From assembly GCA_019420945.1 (NCBI GenBank), contig JAHZGF010000004.1:1-64000 (forward strand): DNA of 64,000 nt, given 5' to 3'. A program made the translations under genes and the position numbers. Shown here in pieces: positions 42,089 to 50,627 of the stretch. The DNA is from Clostridiales bacterium. Lineage in GTDB: Bacteria; Bacillota; Clostridia; Oscillospirales; Oscillospiraceae. The notes beneath the pieces were generated by a model, which made no database searches, was not told the origin of the DNA, and saw only the letters and a list, made by a program, of their open reading frames with translations. Numbering within the stretch: the first letter of the stretch is position 1; each line of letters opens with the position of its first letter.

Positions 42089-42580
42089 ATGGCTAATCCC
42101 AGAGTGAATGAGAACCTTGTGATCGAGAACGCCCGCCTGCTCTTCCGGAACTTCTCCGGCAGAGAGAGCAAGTACAACCGCGCCGGACAGCGGAACTTCT
42201 GCGTCTACATCGAAGATGCCGCAGACGCCCAGAAGCTGATCGATGACGGCTGGAATGTCCGTGTTCGTCCGCCCCGTGAGGACGGCGAGGAGCCCCGCTA
42301 TTATATTCAGGTGGCGGTCAGCTTTGAGAACATTCCGCCCACGGTCTACATGATTACCAAGCGCAAGAAGGTAAAGCTGGATGAGGAGTCCATCGACACC
42401 CTCGACTTCGCGGAGATCCGCAATGTGGACCTGACCATCCGCCCCTACAACTGGGTGATTCAGGAGGGCACCAAGAACGAGAAGAGCGGCGTTAAGGCCT
42501 ACCTGCGTTCGCTGTACGTGGTCATCGAAGAGGATGAGTTCGCCGAGAAGTACGCCGGCGACGAGTATCCGGAGGAGTAA
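42089..42580 (+). CDS. Probable phage ssDNA-binding protein, 163 aa
   Basis: ATG 42089 follows AAAGGAG. The beta-rich sequence with ARLLFRNFSGRESKYNRAGQ, NFCVYIED, YIQVAVSFENIPP and an acidic C-terminal tail (EEDEFAEKYAGDEYPEE) fits an OB-fold ssDNA-binding protein, as does its position after the polymerase. No direct family proof is visible. Confidence 0.55.
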   Translation: MANPRVNENLVIENARLLFRNFSGRESKYNRAGQRNFCVYIEDAADAQKLIDDGWNVRVRPPREDGEEPRYYIQVAVSFENIPPTVYMITKRKKVKLDEESIDTLDFAEIRNVDLTIRPYNWVIQEGTKNEKSGVKAYLRSLYVVIEEDEFAEKYAGDEYPEE

Positions 42581-42651
42581 GACCAATGTGGGGGCGTCGG
42601 TGAATAAGGAGATAGCCGGCGCCCTCTCCTATTTTTGAAAGGAGAAAAACC

Positions 42652-42702
42652 ATGGCAAATGAGGTAAATTGCCGCATGATATTTAAGGAGGGTGTGGAAT
42701 GA
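42652..42702 (+). CDS. Possible 16-aa leader peptide
   Basis: A 16-residue ORF (ATG 42652 behind GAAAGGAG) ends with TGA overlapping the ATG of the next gene. It contains that gene's ribosome-binding site, so its translation could couple to or regulate the downstream gene. It may also be chance. Confidence 0.3.
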   Translation: MANEVNCRMIFKEGVE

Positions 42703-43664
42703 AGCCATTCTGGAAAAATTCCCGGAAGAAGAAAACGAAGAACCCTTCCACGCCTCCCCAGCAGAAACCGAGAACACGGGCAAAACCGAAGTCCATGGAG
42801 GAACCGTGGAAACCTCCCATGGCTGTTCCGCCCAAAGCGATTGGGCAAGAAAGAACACCCATCACACAGATGCTGGAATCGGCTCGTCCCGTCCGGAAAG
42901 AGTACATTCCAGCCAGGCCGTCGACGCGAAAGAGCGAGTATTATCACGAGTTTCGCTCCAATTTTCAGCAGCTGCTTTCTCCAAAATGTCGCCCGATTGA
43001 TATTTGGAGGGATTTCATCGTCATGGTGGCCTGCGCAATGTCCAATACCGTGGATAAAGCCCATTATGATGAGCGGGAGAAACGGTATCTGGAAATCATC
43101 AACAAATACGAAGAATCTCAGCAGCATATTTTCCCCAAACTCTATGCCGCTGTGGTCCTGGCTCTGGATGAAAACCCGGAACAGGACTTTCTCGGCGAGA
43201 TGTTTATGGATCTGCACCTCGACTATGAGGAGCTGAAACAGATATTTACGCCATACCACGTGTGCCAACTGATGGCGGACATCACGATGGACGACCTTGT
43301 TGAGCAGATTGACAAGCAGGGCTATGTTTCCATCAATGACTGCTGCTGTGGAGCAGGAGCAAATCTAATTGCCGCAATCAATTCCGCCCGACGCAAATTG
43401 GAAGATGCGGGCCTGAACTTTCAGAACCACATTCTGATCATCGGACAGGACATCGAGGAACTGGTGGCACTGATGTGTTATATTCAGATCTCCCTGCTCG
43501 GGGTCGCTGGCTATATCAAGGTCGGAAACGCCCTTACGAAGCCAATGACCCCTGGCGACAGCATGGAAAATTACTGGTTCACGCCCATGTATTTCTCTGA
43601 TGTATGGCACACAAGAAGAACCATTCGGACGTTTATAGATTTGTTTAAGGAGGATGCAACATGA
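42699..43664 (+). CDS. DNA-methyltransferase-like protein without an NPPY motif
   Basis: The 321-residue protein has a long basic Pro-rich N-terminus (residues 1-60). The body contains the SAM-binding motif NDCCCGAGANLIAAINSA and helical methyltransferase-like surroundings (HILIIGQDIEELVALMCYIQ). The usual catalytic NPP[YFW] is absent; the corresponding stretch reads FTPMYFSDVW. It may be an atypical or inactive N6-adenine methyltransferase. Confidence 0.65.
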   Translation: MKPFWKNSRKKKTKNPSTPPQQKPRTRAKPKSMEEPWKPPMAVPPKAIGQERTPITQMLESARPVRKEYIPARPSTRKSEYYHEFRSNFQQLLSPKCRPIDIWRDFIVMVACAMSNTVDKAHYDEREKRYLEIINKYEESQQHIFPKLYAAVVLALDENPEQDFLGEMFMDLHLDYEELKQIFTPYHVCQLMADITMDDLVEQIDKQGYVSINDCCCGAGANLIAAINSARRKLEDAGLNFQNHILIIGQDIEELVALMCYIQISLLGVAGYIKVGNALTKPMTPGDSMENYWFTPMYFSDVWHTRRTIRTFIDLFKEDAT

Positions 43665-44080
43665 ATAAATGGCCAAGATGCAAGGACTGCGTGCGCGACA
43701 ATTATCTTAGAGAACCCGTCTGTCAAACCTGCGTTGCTGGAAGCAACTTTCTGCCCCGGGGGCGCAGCAAGATTTACTACGAGTCTGTCCAGGAGATGAA
43801 TCAGCCGCCGGCAGCTTATCGCGCTATGGTTCAGGCCTTGCGGAGGTTTGACGATAGCGCCCTTGTCCCGGAGATTCTGGACGTGATGTTCAACGAGCCT
43901 GCCACTATCGTCTTCTGGGCCGACGGCACCAAGACTGTGGTCAAAGCCGTTTACGACGAGTTCGATCCGGAGAAGGGGCTTGCTATGGCGATTGCGAAGA
44001 AAGCTCTCGGCAACAAGGGCAACTACTACAATGTCATTGCAAAGTGGACGGACGAGTATCTTGAGAAAGAGGATAAGTGA
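43661..44080 (+). CDS. Zinc-finger phage protein, 139 aa
   Basis: The ATG at 43661 overlaps the previous stop. An N-terminal zinc-type motif (CKDCVRDNYLREPVCQTC) is followed by a domain with IVFWADGTKTVVKAVYDEFD and KGLAMAIAKKALGNKGNYYN, widespread in Firmicutes phages. Function unknown. Confidence 0.6.
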   Translation: MNKWPRCKDCVRDNYLREPVCQTCVAGSNFLPRGRSKIYYESVQEMNQPPAAYRAMVQALRRFDDSALVPEILDVMFNEPATIVFWADGTKTVVKAVYDEFDPEKGLAMAIAKKALGNKGNYYNVIAKWTDEYLEKEDK

Positions 44081-44086
44081 TGCCCC

Positions 44087-45361
44087 GTGGCCATCCAGTT
44101 ATATGACTACCAGCTCGAAGCGCTGAATCGGATGAAAAACGGCTGTATCCTCTGCGGCGGGGTTGGTTCGGGGAAGTCCCGGACCGGCCTCGCTTATTAC
44201 TATGTGCAAGAGGGCGGCAAAGTGGGTACGGACGATTATATTCCGATGAAGAATCCCAGAGACCTCTACATCATCACCACTGCACGAAAACGGGACACCT
44301 GTGAATGGCAGGGCGATTTGGCTCCGTTCCTGCTCTCCCCCACTCTGGAGGCCAACTACTACAAAAACAAAGTGGTCATCGACTCCTGGAACAACATCGG
44401 TAAGTACGTTGACATCAAGGATGCCTTCTTTATCTTTGATGAACAGCGGGTGGTGGGGTATGGCGCCTGGACCAAGGCGTTCCTCAAAATCGTAAAGTCG
44501 AATGACTGGCTTCTGCTCTCGGCCACGCCTGGCGATACCTGGCAGGATTATATTCCGGTCTTCATCGCCAACGGGTTCTACCGCAACAAGACCGACTTTG
44601 TGGACCAGCATGTGATCTACGATTGGAGGGCCAAATACCCGAAGGTTGATGGCTACCGCAATACCGGAAGGCTAATCCGGCTTCGGGACAGGATTCTGGT
44701 CAACATGGATTTCAAGCGGCAGACAGTATCCCATCATGAGGACATCCGGGTTTCGTATGATATTTCCAGGTATAAGGACATCATGCGGACGCGATGGAAT
44801 CCCTGGGAGGACAGGCCCATTGAAACCGCAGCCGAACTCTGCATGGCGCTTCGCCGGGTGACCAATTCGGATGAATCCCGGTCTGTTGCGATACTGGAAA
44901 TCATGGAGGACCATCCCAGGGCCATCATCTTTTACAGCTACGACTATGAGCTGGATATTTTGCGTTCACTCGGGTATCCGGAGGGTACGGAGGTTGCGGA
45001 GTGGAACGGTCACAAGCACCAGGAAATCCCTACCGGAAAAAAGTGGGTGTACCTCGTCCAGTACACCGCCGGCTGTGAGGGTTGGAACTGCATTACCACG
45101 GACACCATTATATTCTACTCGCAGCAGTATTCCTACAAGGTTGCCACGCAGGCGGCCGGACGGATTGACCGGCTGAACACACCCTACCGGGATCTCAACT
45201 ACTACCACCTGAAGAGCTTTTCCGGGATTGACCTCGCCATCAGCAAGGCTCTGTCCAAGAAGAAGAACTTCAATGAGGGCAAGTTTGTCGGTTGGGCCAC
45301 AAAGCCGTTGGAGGTGAACCCCAAGAGTCATGAACAGGAAAGACGTCGCAGAGCTGCTTAA
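44087..45361 (+). CDS. SF2 helicase
   Basis: The 424-residue protein starts with GTG. Motif I is CGGVGSGKSRTG, motif II FIFDEQRVVG, motif III LLSATPG and motif VI QAAGRIDRLNTPY. This is the SNF2/DEAD-like helicase pattern of phage replication genes. It would translocate on DNA during replication or recombination. The upstream ribosome-binding site is weak, so translation may be coupled to the previous gene. Confidence 0.88.
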   Translation: MAIQLYDYQLEALNRMKNGCILCGGVGSGKSRTGLAYYYVQEGGKVGTDDYIPMKNPRDLYIITTARKRDTCEWQGDLAPFLLSPTLEANYYKNKVVIDSWNNIGKYVDIKDAFFIFDEQRVVGYGAWTKAFLKIVKSNDWLLLSATPGDTWQDYIPVFIANGFYRNKTDFVDQHVIYDWRAKYPKVDGYRNTGRLIRLRDRILVNMDFKRQTVSHHEDIRVSYDISRYKDIMRTRWNPWEDRPIETAAELCMALRRVTNSDESRSVAILEIMEDHPRAIIFYSYDYELDILRSLGYPEGTEVAEWNGHKHQEIPTGKKWVYLVQYTAGCEGWNCITTDTIIFYSQQYSYKVATQAAGRIDRLNTPYRDLNYYHLKSFSGIDLAISKALSKKKNFNEGKFVGWATKPLEVNPKSHEQERRRRAA

Positions 45362-45656
45362 CCGCAGGCGGAGACAAATTCTCGTTCACAGCATCATTTA
45401 TTACAAAATGGATGATAACCTCATTTCGGATAGCACCTGGTCGGCATGGGCTACGGAGCTGGAAGAGCTTCAGAAGAAGTACCCCGACATCGCCGCCAAG
45501 GTTCCCTATGCAGAAGAATTCAAAGACTTCGACCACTCGACTGGTATGAACCTGCCTTTGGATGACCCCTGGGCAGTCAATAAGGCCCGACAGCTGCTTG
45601 CGATGAAGGACAGAGGATTCTGCATCCAATGTGAGCAGCTTGAAATTAAACTCTAA
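45330..45656 (+). CDS. Protein related to the N-terminus of NAD-dependent DNA ligase
   Basis: The 108-residue protein overlaps the helicase by 32 bp. HSIIYYKMDDNLISDSTWSA followed by ELEELQKKYPD resembles the NAD-binding N-terminal (Ia) region of LigA, but no adenylation or later domains are present. It may act as a partner of host ligase or have a separate role. Confidence 0.55.
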   Translation: MNRKDVAELLNRRRRQILVHSIIYYKMDDNLISDSTWSAWATELEELQKKYPDIAAKVPYAEEFKDFDHSTGMNLPLDDPWAVNKARQLLAMKDRGFCIQCEQLEIKL

Positions 45657-45669
45657 AAGAAGAAAGACG

Positions 45670-46287
45670 ATGAATGACGAAATTAAATTTGCGTCAGACC
45701 ATAGCGATGTTGAAAGTCGCGTTTTCGCTTTTCGCAGTTGCATGGAGCCTGCTCTGCATCTGTTTCCGGAGAGCATCGTTGAGAGGTTGAAAGGAGGCGG
45801 CTTCTTTACGGCCCCGGCCAGCACCAAATACCATGGAGCATACGAGGGCGGTCTGTTCGAGCACAGTCTGAATGTGACCATCTCTCTGGTAGAGCTCACA
45901 AAGCGGAATGGCCTGCTGTGGGGACGCCCGGAATCGCCTTACATCATCGGCATGTTCCATGATATTTGCAAGCAGGATCAATACCGGCATCCGGTTGACG
46001 CGACTTTCTATGGTGGCAGTGCCCCGATCCCTCTTGTTGATGAAAGCAAGTGGGAGTACGACCCCGATGCGGTTCTCAAAGGGCACGGGGAGAAGTCGGT
46101 GATGCTGCTTTCCCAGCATTTGTCCCTTACCATGGAAGAAATCCTGTGCATCCGTTATCACATGGGCGCCTTTGTAGACCAGAAGGAATGGAATGACTAC
46201 ACAAGAGCTGTTCACATGTGCCCGAACATCCTCTGGACGCATACTGCCAACATGATCGCGGCGCACATCCTGGAAATTGACAAGTGA
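45670..46287 (+). CDS. HD-domain phosphohydrolase
   Basis: The 205-residue protein starts at ATG 45670 behind AGAAGAAAG. It has HD-like metal motifs: GGLFEHSLNVT, FHDICKQDQ and later RYHMGA and HTANMIAAH. HD enzymes hydrolyse nucleotides or phosphodiesters; the substrate is unknown. A MITE-like insertion lies directly downstream. Confidence 0.8.
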   Translation: MNDEIKFASDHSDVESRVFAFRSCMEPALHLFPESIVERLKGGGFFTAPASTKYHGAYEGGLFEHSLNVTISLVELTKRNGLLWGRPESPYIIGMFHDICKQDQYRHPVDATFYGGSAPIPLVDESKWEYDPDAVLKGHGEKSVMLLSQHLSLTMEEILCIRYHMGAFVDQKEWNDYTRAVHMCPNILWTHTANMIAAHILEIDK

Positions 46288-46298
46288 CCTTACCTTAT

Positions 46299-46437
46299 TA
46301 TATTCTACTAGGGTTGAGCAAAACTCCATTTCGCTTATAGAGAGGCACAATATACGGTGTAGAAAATCGCACACAGTTTCTATATATTGCGTTAGCGTTT
46401 TATAAAACACGAGTTTTGCTCATCCCTATATTCTACT
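46299..46437. mobile_element. MITE-like insertion with 11-bp target duplication
   Basis: A ~117-bp segment (46310-46426) has terminal inverted repeats GGGTTGAGCAAAACTC and GAGTTTTGCTCATCCC (one mismatch in 16). It is flanked by identical TATATTCTACT at 46299-46309 and 46427-46437. It contains no gene. The layout is typical of a non-autonomous transposable element. Confidence 0.75.
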
Positions 46438-46456
46438 GAACAAGAGGTGAAAGTAC

Positions 46457-47242
46457 ATGCTCGGAGCAATTATCGGCGACATTGTCGGTTCCCGTTTTGA
46501 ACGGCATAACCACAAGTCAAAGGATTTTGAACTGTTCACGGACCAATGCGGGTTTACGGATGATACCGCCATGACGGTTGCCATTGCGAAGGCTCTGCTG
46601 GAATGCAACGGCGACTATACTGATCTCAGCAATCATGCTATTTGGTGTATGCAGGAGATTGGGCAAAAGTATCCTAACGCCGGGTACGGACAGATATTCT
46701 ACCTCTGGCTCCACCATAAGAACCCGGGGCCCTACCGGAGCTACGGAAACGGCTCCGCCATGCGGGTAAGCCCGGTGGCTTATGTTGCCAAAACGGAAAA
46801 AGAATGTATCCAACTTGCCAAAGCAGTAACGCAGGTCAGTCACGATCATCCAGAGGGGATAAAAGGCGCGGAGGCTGCGGCTTTGGCTACTTGGGGTGCA
46901 CTGAATGGCGCGACAAAAAGCATGATCCAAAAGCGAATCGAAGATCAATATTATATTCTGGACTTCGCAATCGACGAGATCCGCCCAAAGTACCGCTTTG
47001 ACGCAAGCTGCCAGGGATCTGTCCCTCAAGCAATCGAGGCATTTTTGGAGTCGGAAAATTTTGAAGATACCATCCGCATCGCGGTCTCCCTCGGTGGGGA
47101 CAGCGACACGATCGCGGCCATTGCCGGCGGGATCGCGGGAGCCTATTACGGCGTCCCGAACGACCTTAGACTGAAAGCAATAGAGTATCTGCCGGCAGAG
47201 TTCATTGATATTCTGGAAGACTTTGAGAAAAACTATTGTTGA
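46457..47242 (+). CDS. ADP-ribosylglycohydrolase
   Basis: The 261-residue protein shows the DraG/ARH set: GAIIGDIVGSRFE, CGFTDDTAMTVA, GNGSAMRVSPVA and VSLGGDSDTIAAIAGGIAGA. These residues bind two Mg ions in family members, which remove ADP-ribose from proteins or nucleic acids. It may protect phage or host components from ADP-ribosylating defences. It ends with a strong terminator and forms a discrete unit. Confidence 0.92.
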   Translation: MLGAIIGDIVGSRFERHNHKSKDFELFTDQCGFTDDTAMTVAIAKALLECNGDYTDLSNHAIWCMQEIGQKYPNAGYGQIFYLWLHHKNPGPYRSYGNGSAMRVSPVAYVAKTEKECIQLAKAVTQVSHDHPEGIKGAEAAALATWGALNGATKSMIQKRIEDQYYILDFAIDEIRPKYRFDASCQGSVPQAIEAFLESENFEDTIRIAVSLGGDSDTIAAIAGGIAGAYYGVPNDLRLKAIEYLPAEFIDILEDFEKNYC

Positions 47243-47253
47243 AACGCAAATCG

Positions 47254-47289
47254 GGGCCACCCTCATCTTTGGGGGTGGTCTTTTCTTAT
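47254..47289 (+). terminator. Terminator after the ADP-ribosylglycohydrolase gene
   Basis: GGCCACCC pairs with GGGTGGTC, followed by TTTTCTTATT. Confidence 0.8.
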
Positions 47290-47307
47290 TATTAGGAGGC
47301 ACTGCCA

Positions 47308-47493
47308 ATGGATAAAAAGCAGCTACAAGAGTTTATCAGCGCCATTGGGTCGATTGCGGAAACGGCCCTTCTCTTTTATCGGAGCACCCTGGCGGCGAAA
47401 GCAACCCCGGAAGAGGCTATGCGGTTGACCCAGGCCTTTATCGCGGCCATATTTTACGGCAACAAAAACAGCAGCTCCACTCCGGAGCAATGA
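47308..47493 (+). CDS. Small hypothetical protein, 61 aa
   Basis: ATG 47308 follows TTAGGAGG. Helical (FISAIGSIAETALLFYRST, EEAMRLTQAFIAAIF). Probably cytoplasmic; function unknown. Confidence 0.6.
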   Translation: MDKKQLQEFISAIGSIAETALLFYRSTLAAKATPEEAMRLTQAFIAAIFYGNKNSSSTPEQ

Positions 47494-47505
47494 AAGGAGA
47501 ACATT

Positions 47506-47898
47506 ATGACGATTCAGGGGTGGGTTCTCTTTGGGATTCTTGCTCTCTTTATTCTTTCGTTTGGCATCTTTGGCGCAATTATATTTGAAAAGATTGTCTG
47601 GAAGGTCCTCAGCGTTGTAGCAGCCATGCTCCTTATCATCGGACTCTTTGCCGGGATGCGCTGGTATTATCAGAATACCGCCAGCGGTCAACGGGCAATG
47701 ACTGACCAGAAAAGTGAACTGGACAACGGGCTCGAACGGACGGTGACGATTTATACGGCAGATGGTGAGATCATTGCACAGTACACTGGGAAAATTGACA
47801 TTGAGGGCAATGACGGCGGCTACGTCCTCTTTGACTATGAGGGGAAGCGCTACACCTACTATAACTGCTTTGTGGAGTCTATTGCGGACATTAAGTAG
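47506..47898 (+). CDS. Membrane protein, 130 aa
   Basis: ATG 47506 follows AAAGGAG. Two membrane segments (about 5-27 and 32-51) are followed by a soluble beta domain (TVTIYTADGEIIAQYTGKID, YVLFDYEGKRYTYYN). Function unknown; similar architectures occur in Clostridia phages. Confidence 0.6.
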   Translation: MTIQGWVLFGILALFILSFGIFGAIIFEKIVWKVLSVVAAMLLIIGLFAGMRWYYQNTASGQRAMTDQKSELDNGLERTVTIYTADGEIIAQYTGKIDIEGNDGGYVLFDYEGKRYTYYNCFVESIADIK

Positions 47899-47934
47899 GG
47901 TACGGACGAAAAATTATATTTAAGAGGTAAGACT

Positions 47935-48210
47935 ATGGCTGGATTGAATTGTGAAATCAGATGGGAAACCCGGCTCTGTGAGGTAGATGGCGAGCTTGGA
48001 TATTTCCATTGCTGGGAGCATTGGTCCAATGTGATAGATGCGAGTCCGCTGCGGGGTGGTCACCCTGGAGGCCAGATTGGGCAGGTCTACGGTATCGTCG
48101 AGTTTACGGACGGCGTCCGGAGGGTAGACCCGTCGAAGATCAAGTTCTGCGATGAGGAGAATGCCTTGTTGACAGAGATGGCAAAACACCATCAGGAGGG
48201 AAACACATGA
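47935..48210 (+). CDS. Small conserved phage protein, 91 aa
   Basis: ATG 47935 follows AAGAGG. CEVDGELGYFHCWEHWSNVI, PLRGGHPGG and GIVEFTDGVRRVDP form a pattern seen in Clostridia phages. Function unknown. Its stop overlaps the next start. Confidence 0.6.
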   Translation: MAGLNCEIRWETRLCEVDGELGYFHCWEHWSNVIDASPLRGGHPGGQIGQVYGIVEFTDGVRRVDPSKIKFCDEENALLTEMAKHHQEGNT

Positions 48211-48392
48211 AAGTTTGTATTTTATCGAATGATGACCCTGCGGCCTTTCAAAGCTCGATCAATGCTTTTATCGCTGACAAAAAGGTCATCGACATCAAGT
48301 ATCAGAGCATGAACCTGACGCTCAAGTTTACGAATGGGGTTCCTTCGGAATCAATCATCGTGGATCGTGCGCTCATCATCTATGAAGAATGA
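48207..48392 (+). CDS. Small conserved phage protein, 61 aa
   Basis: ATG 48207 overlaps the previous stop. It reads VCILSNDDPAAFQSSINAFI, then VIDIKYQSMNLT and DRALIIYEE, a pattern I associate with short Clostridia phage proteins. Function unknown. Confidence 0.6.
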   Translation: MKVCILSNDDPAAFQSSINAFIADKKVIDIKYQSMNLTLKFTNGVPSESIIVDRALIIYEE

Positions 48393-48573
48393 GCAGATAG
48401 CAGCAGTTCGTTGCAAATGCGGACGCCCGGCACATATTTGGCATTCGCGGGATGGATATTTATGCGGGTGCATCAATCCGGACTGCCCCATCTCTTTAGA
48501 GAGGTCACGGAAGTCTAGAGCGGAATCGATCCAAAAGTGGAATGCGAAGATGAAAGGAGAATCTCATGAATAA
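48382..48573 (+). CDS. Small zinc-ribbon protein, 63 aa
   Basis: ATG 48382 lies inside the previous gene's end. Zinc ribbon with VRCKCGRPAHIWHS and CGCINPDCPISLE. Probably binds nucleic acid; function unknown. It overlaps the next gene. Confidence 0.6.
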   Translation: MKNEQIAAVRCKCGRPAHIWHSRDGYLCGCINPDCPISLERSRKSRAESIQKWNAKMKGESHE

Positions 48574-48784
48574 CGAATGGCATCCCTGTCGGTATGTTGA
48601 TTGTAAGTTGGAACATGATGGCTCCTGGGTAGACGGAAAGTGGTATGAATGGGAAGATATTTACGGCAACCGTGAAGTCGCTCGAATGAAACTCGACGCC
48701 ATGGACCACTTTTATCCTAATACCAAAATCATCAAGGAAGAAAATGTCCGTCGTTACAGAGAGATTATGGAAGGAGAAAACTGA
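48566..48784 (+). CDS. Small hypothetical protein, 72 aa
   Basis: ATG 48566 follows AAAGGAG. Acidic, with repeated Trp/Tyr near residues 15-33 (DGSWVDGKWYEWEDIYG). Its stop overlaps the next start. Function unknown. Confidence 0.55.
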   Translation: MNNEWHPCRYVDCKLEHDGSWVDGKWYEWEDIYGNREVARMKLDAMDHFYPNTKIIKEENVRRYREIMEGEN

Positions 48785-49029
48785 TGTTCGTTGTGAGAGA
48801 CTGGACGCGAAACCCTTCTTACACCATGGTAAGCAACGACGTTAAAGACGTCCGCGATATTGTTATCGGCATTACCGGAGATGAAACGATTGGCGACCAT
48901 GTGCTTCTTCATCTTGGACATATGATTTTTGGACAATTTTTAGTATGGGGTCCGCTTGTCATTAGGTGCGTTCCGGATGAAGATGCTCAGGCATTATATT
49001 TGAAAGGAGAAAACGATGCTGATCATTAA
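48784..49029 (+). CDS. Small hypothetical protein, 81 aa
   Basis: The start overlaps the previous stop. Begins MFVVRDWTRNPSYTMVSN and contains DVKDVRDIVIGITGDETIG. It overlaps the next gene by 14 bp. Function unknown. Confidence 0.55.
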   Translation: MFVVRDWTRNPSYTMVSNDVKDVRDIVIGITGDETIGDHVLLHLGHMIFGQFLVWGPLVIRCVPDEDAQALYLKGENDADH

Positions 49030-49192
49030 GACAGCGGAAGACCGAGAACGCTGCACGTCTTGTTATGGCAACATCATCGTTGAGTTGACCATGGAAGAAG
49101 TCGTTGCCCTGTTCTCAGGAGCAACGCTCGGCGATCCGAACTTTAATGAATATGGGATATTCATTCGATTAGAAGGCTCTACGCCTGTTTGA
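49016..49192 (+). CDS. Small hypothetical protein, 58 aa
   Basis: ATG 49016 follows GAAAGGAG and lies within the end of the previous gene. No motif recognised; acidic, with ERCTSCYGNIIVELTMEEVV. Function unknown. Confidence 0.5.
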   Translation: MLIIKTAEDRERCTSCYGNIIVELTMEEVVALFSGATLGDPNFNEYGIFIRLEGSTPV

Positions 49193-49204
49193 AAGGAGAA
49201 ACTA

Positions 49205-49588
49205 ATGGGTATTAAGTTTGAAGGTCAGGTCTTAAAATTTGGCACCGTGGATAAATGCAATAGAAAATTTGCCCCGGACTGCAAGATCACGTTCCCCGAG
49301 AAAATCCCGGTAGCCTACAACTTCGATATGGATGAAATAATCGGACATGCTGATATTTCCAAGGTGGAGGACGGACTCAAAGGCGTGGTATCATTGTTCG
49401 ATACGAATATTCTCCCTGGAAACGAGTATTTCGTTGGCGGATATTATACCAGGATCAAGACGCATGTGGAGGACCATATCACTGTTGTCGATTCTGGTAG
49501 GTTGGTCAGTATGAGTATCATTCCGGAGCATAATGTCGCTGATGAAAATTTGAAAGTTAGGAGAGTTGAACCCAATGCTGAAAATTGA
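49205..49588 (+). CDS. Hypothetical protein, 127 aa
   Basis: ATG 49205 follows GAAAGGAG. Beta-rich with KFGTVDKCNRKFAPDCKITF and EIIGHADISKVEDGLKG, weakly like phage prohead- or head-completion-type proteins but not assignable. Overlaps the next gene. Confidence 0.55.
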   Translation: MGIKFEGQVLKFGTVDKCNRKFAPDCKITFPEKIPVAYNFDMDEIIGHADISKVEDGLKGVVSLFDTNILPGNEYFVGGYYTRIKTHVEDHITVVDSGRLVSMSIIPEHNVADENLKVRRVEPNAEN

Positions 49589-50444
49589 AAACACCGAAGT
49601 CCTTGGCTGGGAGCACGCTATTCGAGGTATGCGCAATCCGATGAACTCTTGGGAGAAGAGTGATTCCAGTTGGAGATATGTTGCTCCAGCTCAGAGGGAA
49701 AGTCATATTCTGGCTTCGTATTTTGATGATTCTGAATTTTGGATCGGCCCTAATGATGCGGATTTGATGAGCCGTCTTCGCAACGCCGGCACCGACCACC
49801 GGAAGTTCATGCGGATGATTACGGTCTATGTGGACTTGACGGCTCCGCTGTACTGGTGGAAGGAGTTTGATACTTACAAGGTAGGAACGGTGGCCAATTC
49901 TTGCTCCACCATGCACAAAATTGTAGCGAAGGAGTTCACGCTGGAAGATTTCTCGTGTGAGCATTTATTCGATTCCGCGAATGGTGAAGATACGGATTGT
50001 TGGACCTATTCCACAGAAGGTATCTGCGAAATTGAACCGATTGATATTCTCAACCTCACCATTGCTATGCTTAATAAGGCCAGAGAATTGTATCTGGATT
50101 ATCAACAAAAGGCATCTACTGGCGATCAATTTGCTAAAGATCATGTCAAAGAGTATTGGTGGCAGATGATCCAGCTTCTCCCTTCCTCCTACAACCAGCG
50201 GCGAACGGTCATGCTCAACTATGAAGTGCTGGCCAACATCTACAAGAGCCGGCGGAACCACAAGCTGGACGAGTGGCACACCTTCTGCGACTGGATTGAG
50301 GGTCTGCCGTACAATGAGCTGATTACTGGCCCCAGCTTGAAAGATATCCCCATTAGTAATGAGATCATGGAAGAGGCAAAACGAAGAGTCCATGAGGAAC
50401 TGAATGCACAGTTCGATCATTTCTGTAAATTACACGAGGGTTAA
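49575..50444 (+). CDS. Phage protein, possibly ThyX-like, 289 aa
   Basis: The ATG at 49575 and the TTG at 49566 are both possible starts. DHRKFMRMITVYVDLTAPLY followed by FDTYKVGTVANSCSTMHK and SSYNQRRTVMLNYEVLANIY recall flavin-dependent thymidylate synthases, but the diagnostic RHRxxS and SxRY motifs are not clear. It may be a ThyX relative or an unrelated phage family. Confidence 0.45.
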   Translation: MLKIENTEVLGWEHAIRGMRNPMNSWEKSDSSWRYVAPAQRESHILASYFDDSEFWIGPNDADLMSRLRNAGTDHRKFMRMITVYVDLTAPLYWWKEFDTYKVGTVANSCSTMHKIVAKEFTLEDFSCEHLFDSANGEDTDCWTYSTEGICEIEPIDILNLTIAMLNKARELYLDYQQKASTGDQFAKDHVKEYWWQMIQLLPSSYNQRRTVMLNYEVLANIYKSRRNHKLDEWHTFCDWIEGLPYNELITGPSLKDIPISNEIMEEAKRRVHEELNAQFDHFCKLHEG

Positions 50445-50579
50445 ATGATGAATAAGGAACAGAAGTGGATCGAAAAGCACCCCATAACGTGGCTTTTGAT
50501 GCAGAAAATAGGGGAGTTTCTGTGGTTCTTTGCCAAGTTCTCTGTCTGTATGCTTTTGTGGTGGGCGATACATCACTGA
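50445..50579 (+). CDS. Small membrane protein, 44 aa
   Basis: ATG 50445 follows the previous stop directly. Aromatic-rich membrane segment (about 18-43, LMQKIGEFLWFFAKFSVCML). Function unknown. Confidence 0.55.
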   Translation: MMNKEQKWIEKHPITWLLMQKIGEFLWFFAKFSVCMLLWWAIHH

Positions 50580-50627
50580 GGAGTTGCCGCACAGCGAGTT
50601 GATTACCAAAGAAGGAGAATGATATTT

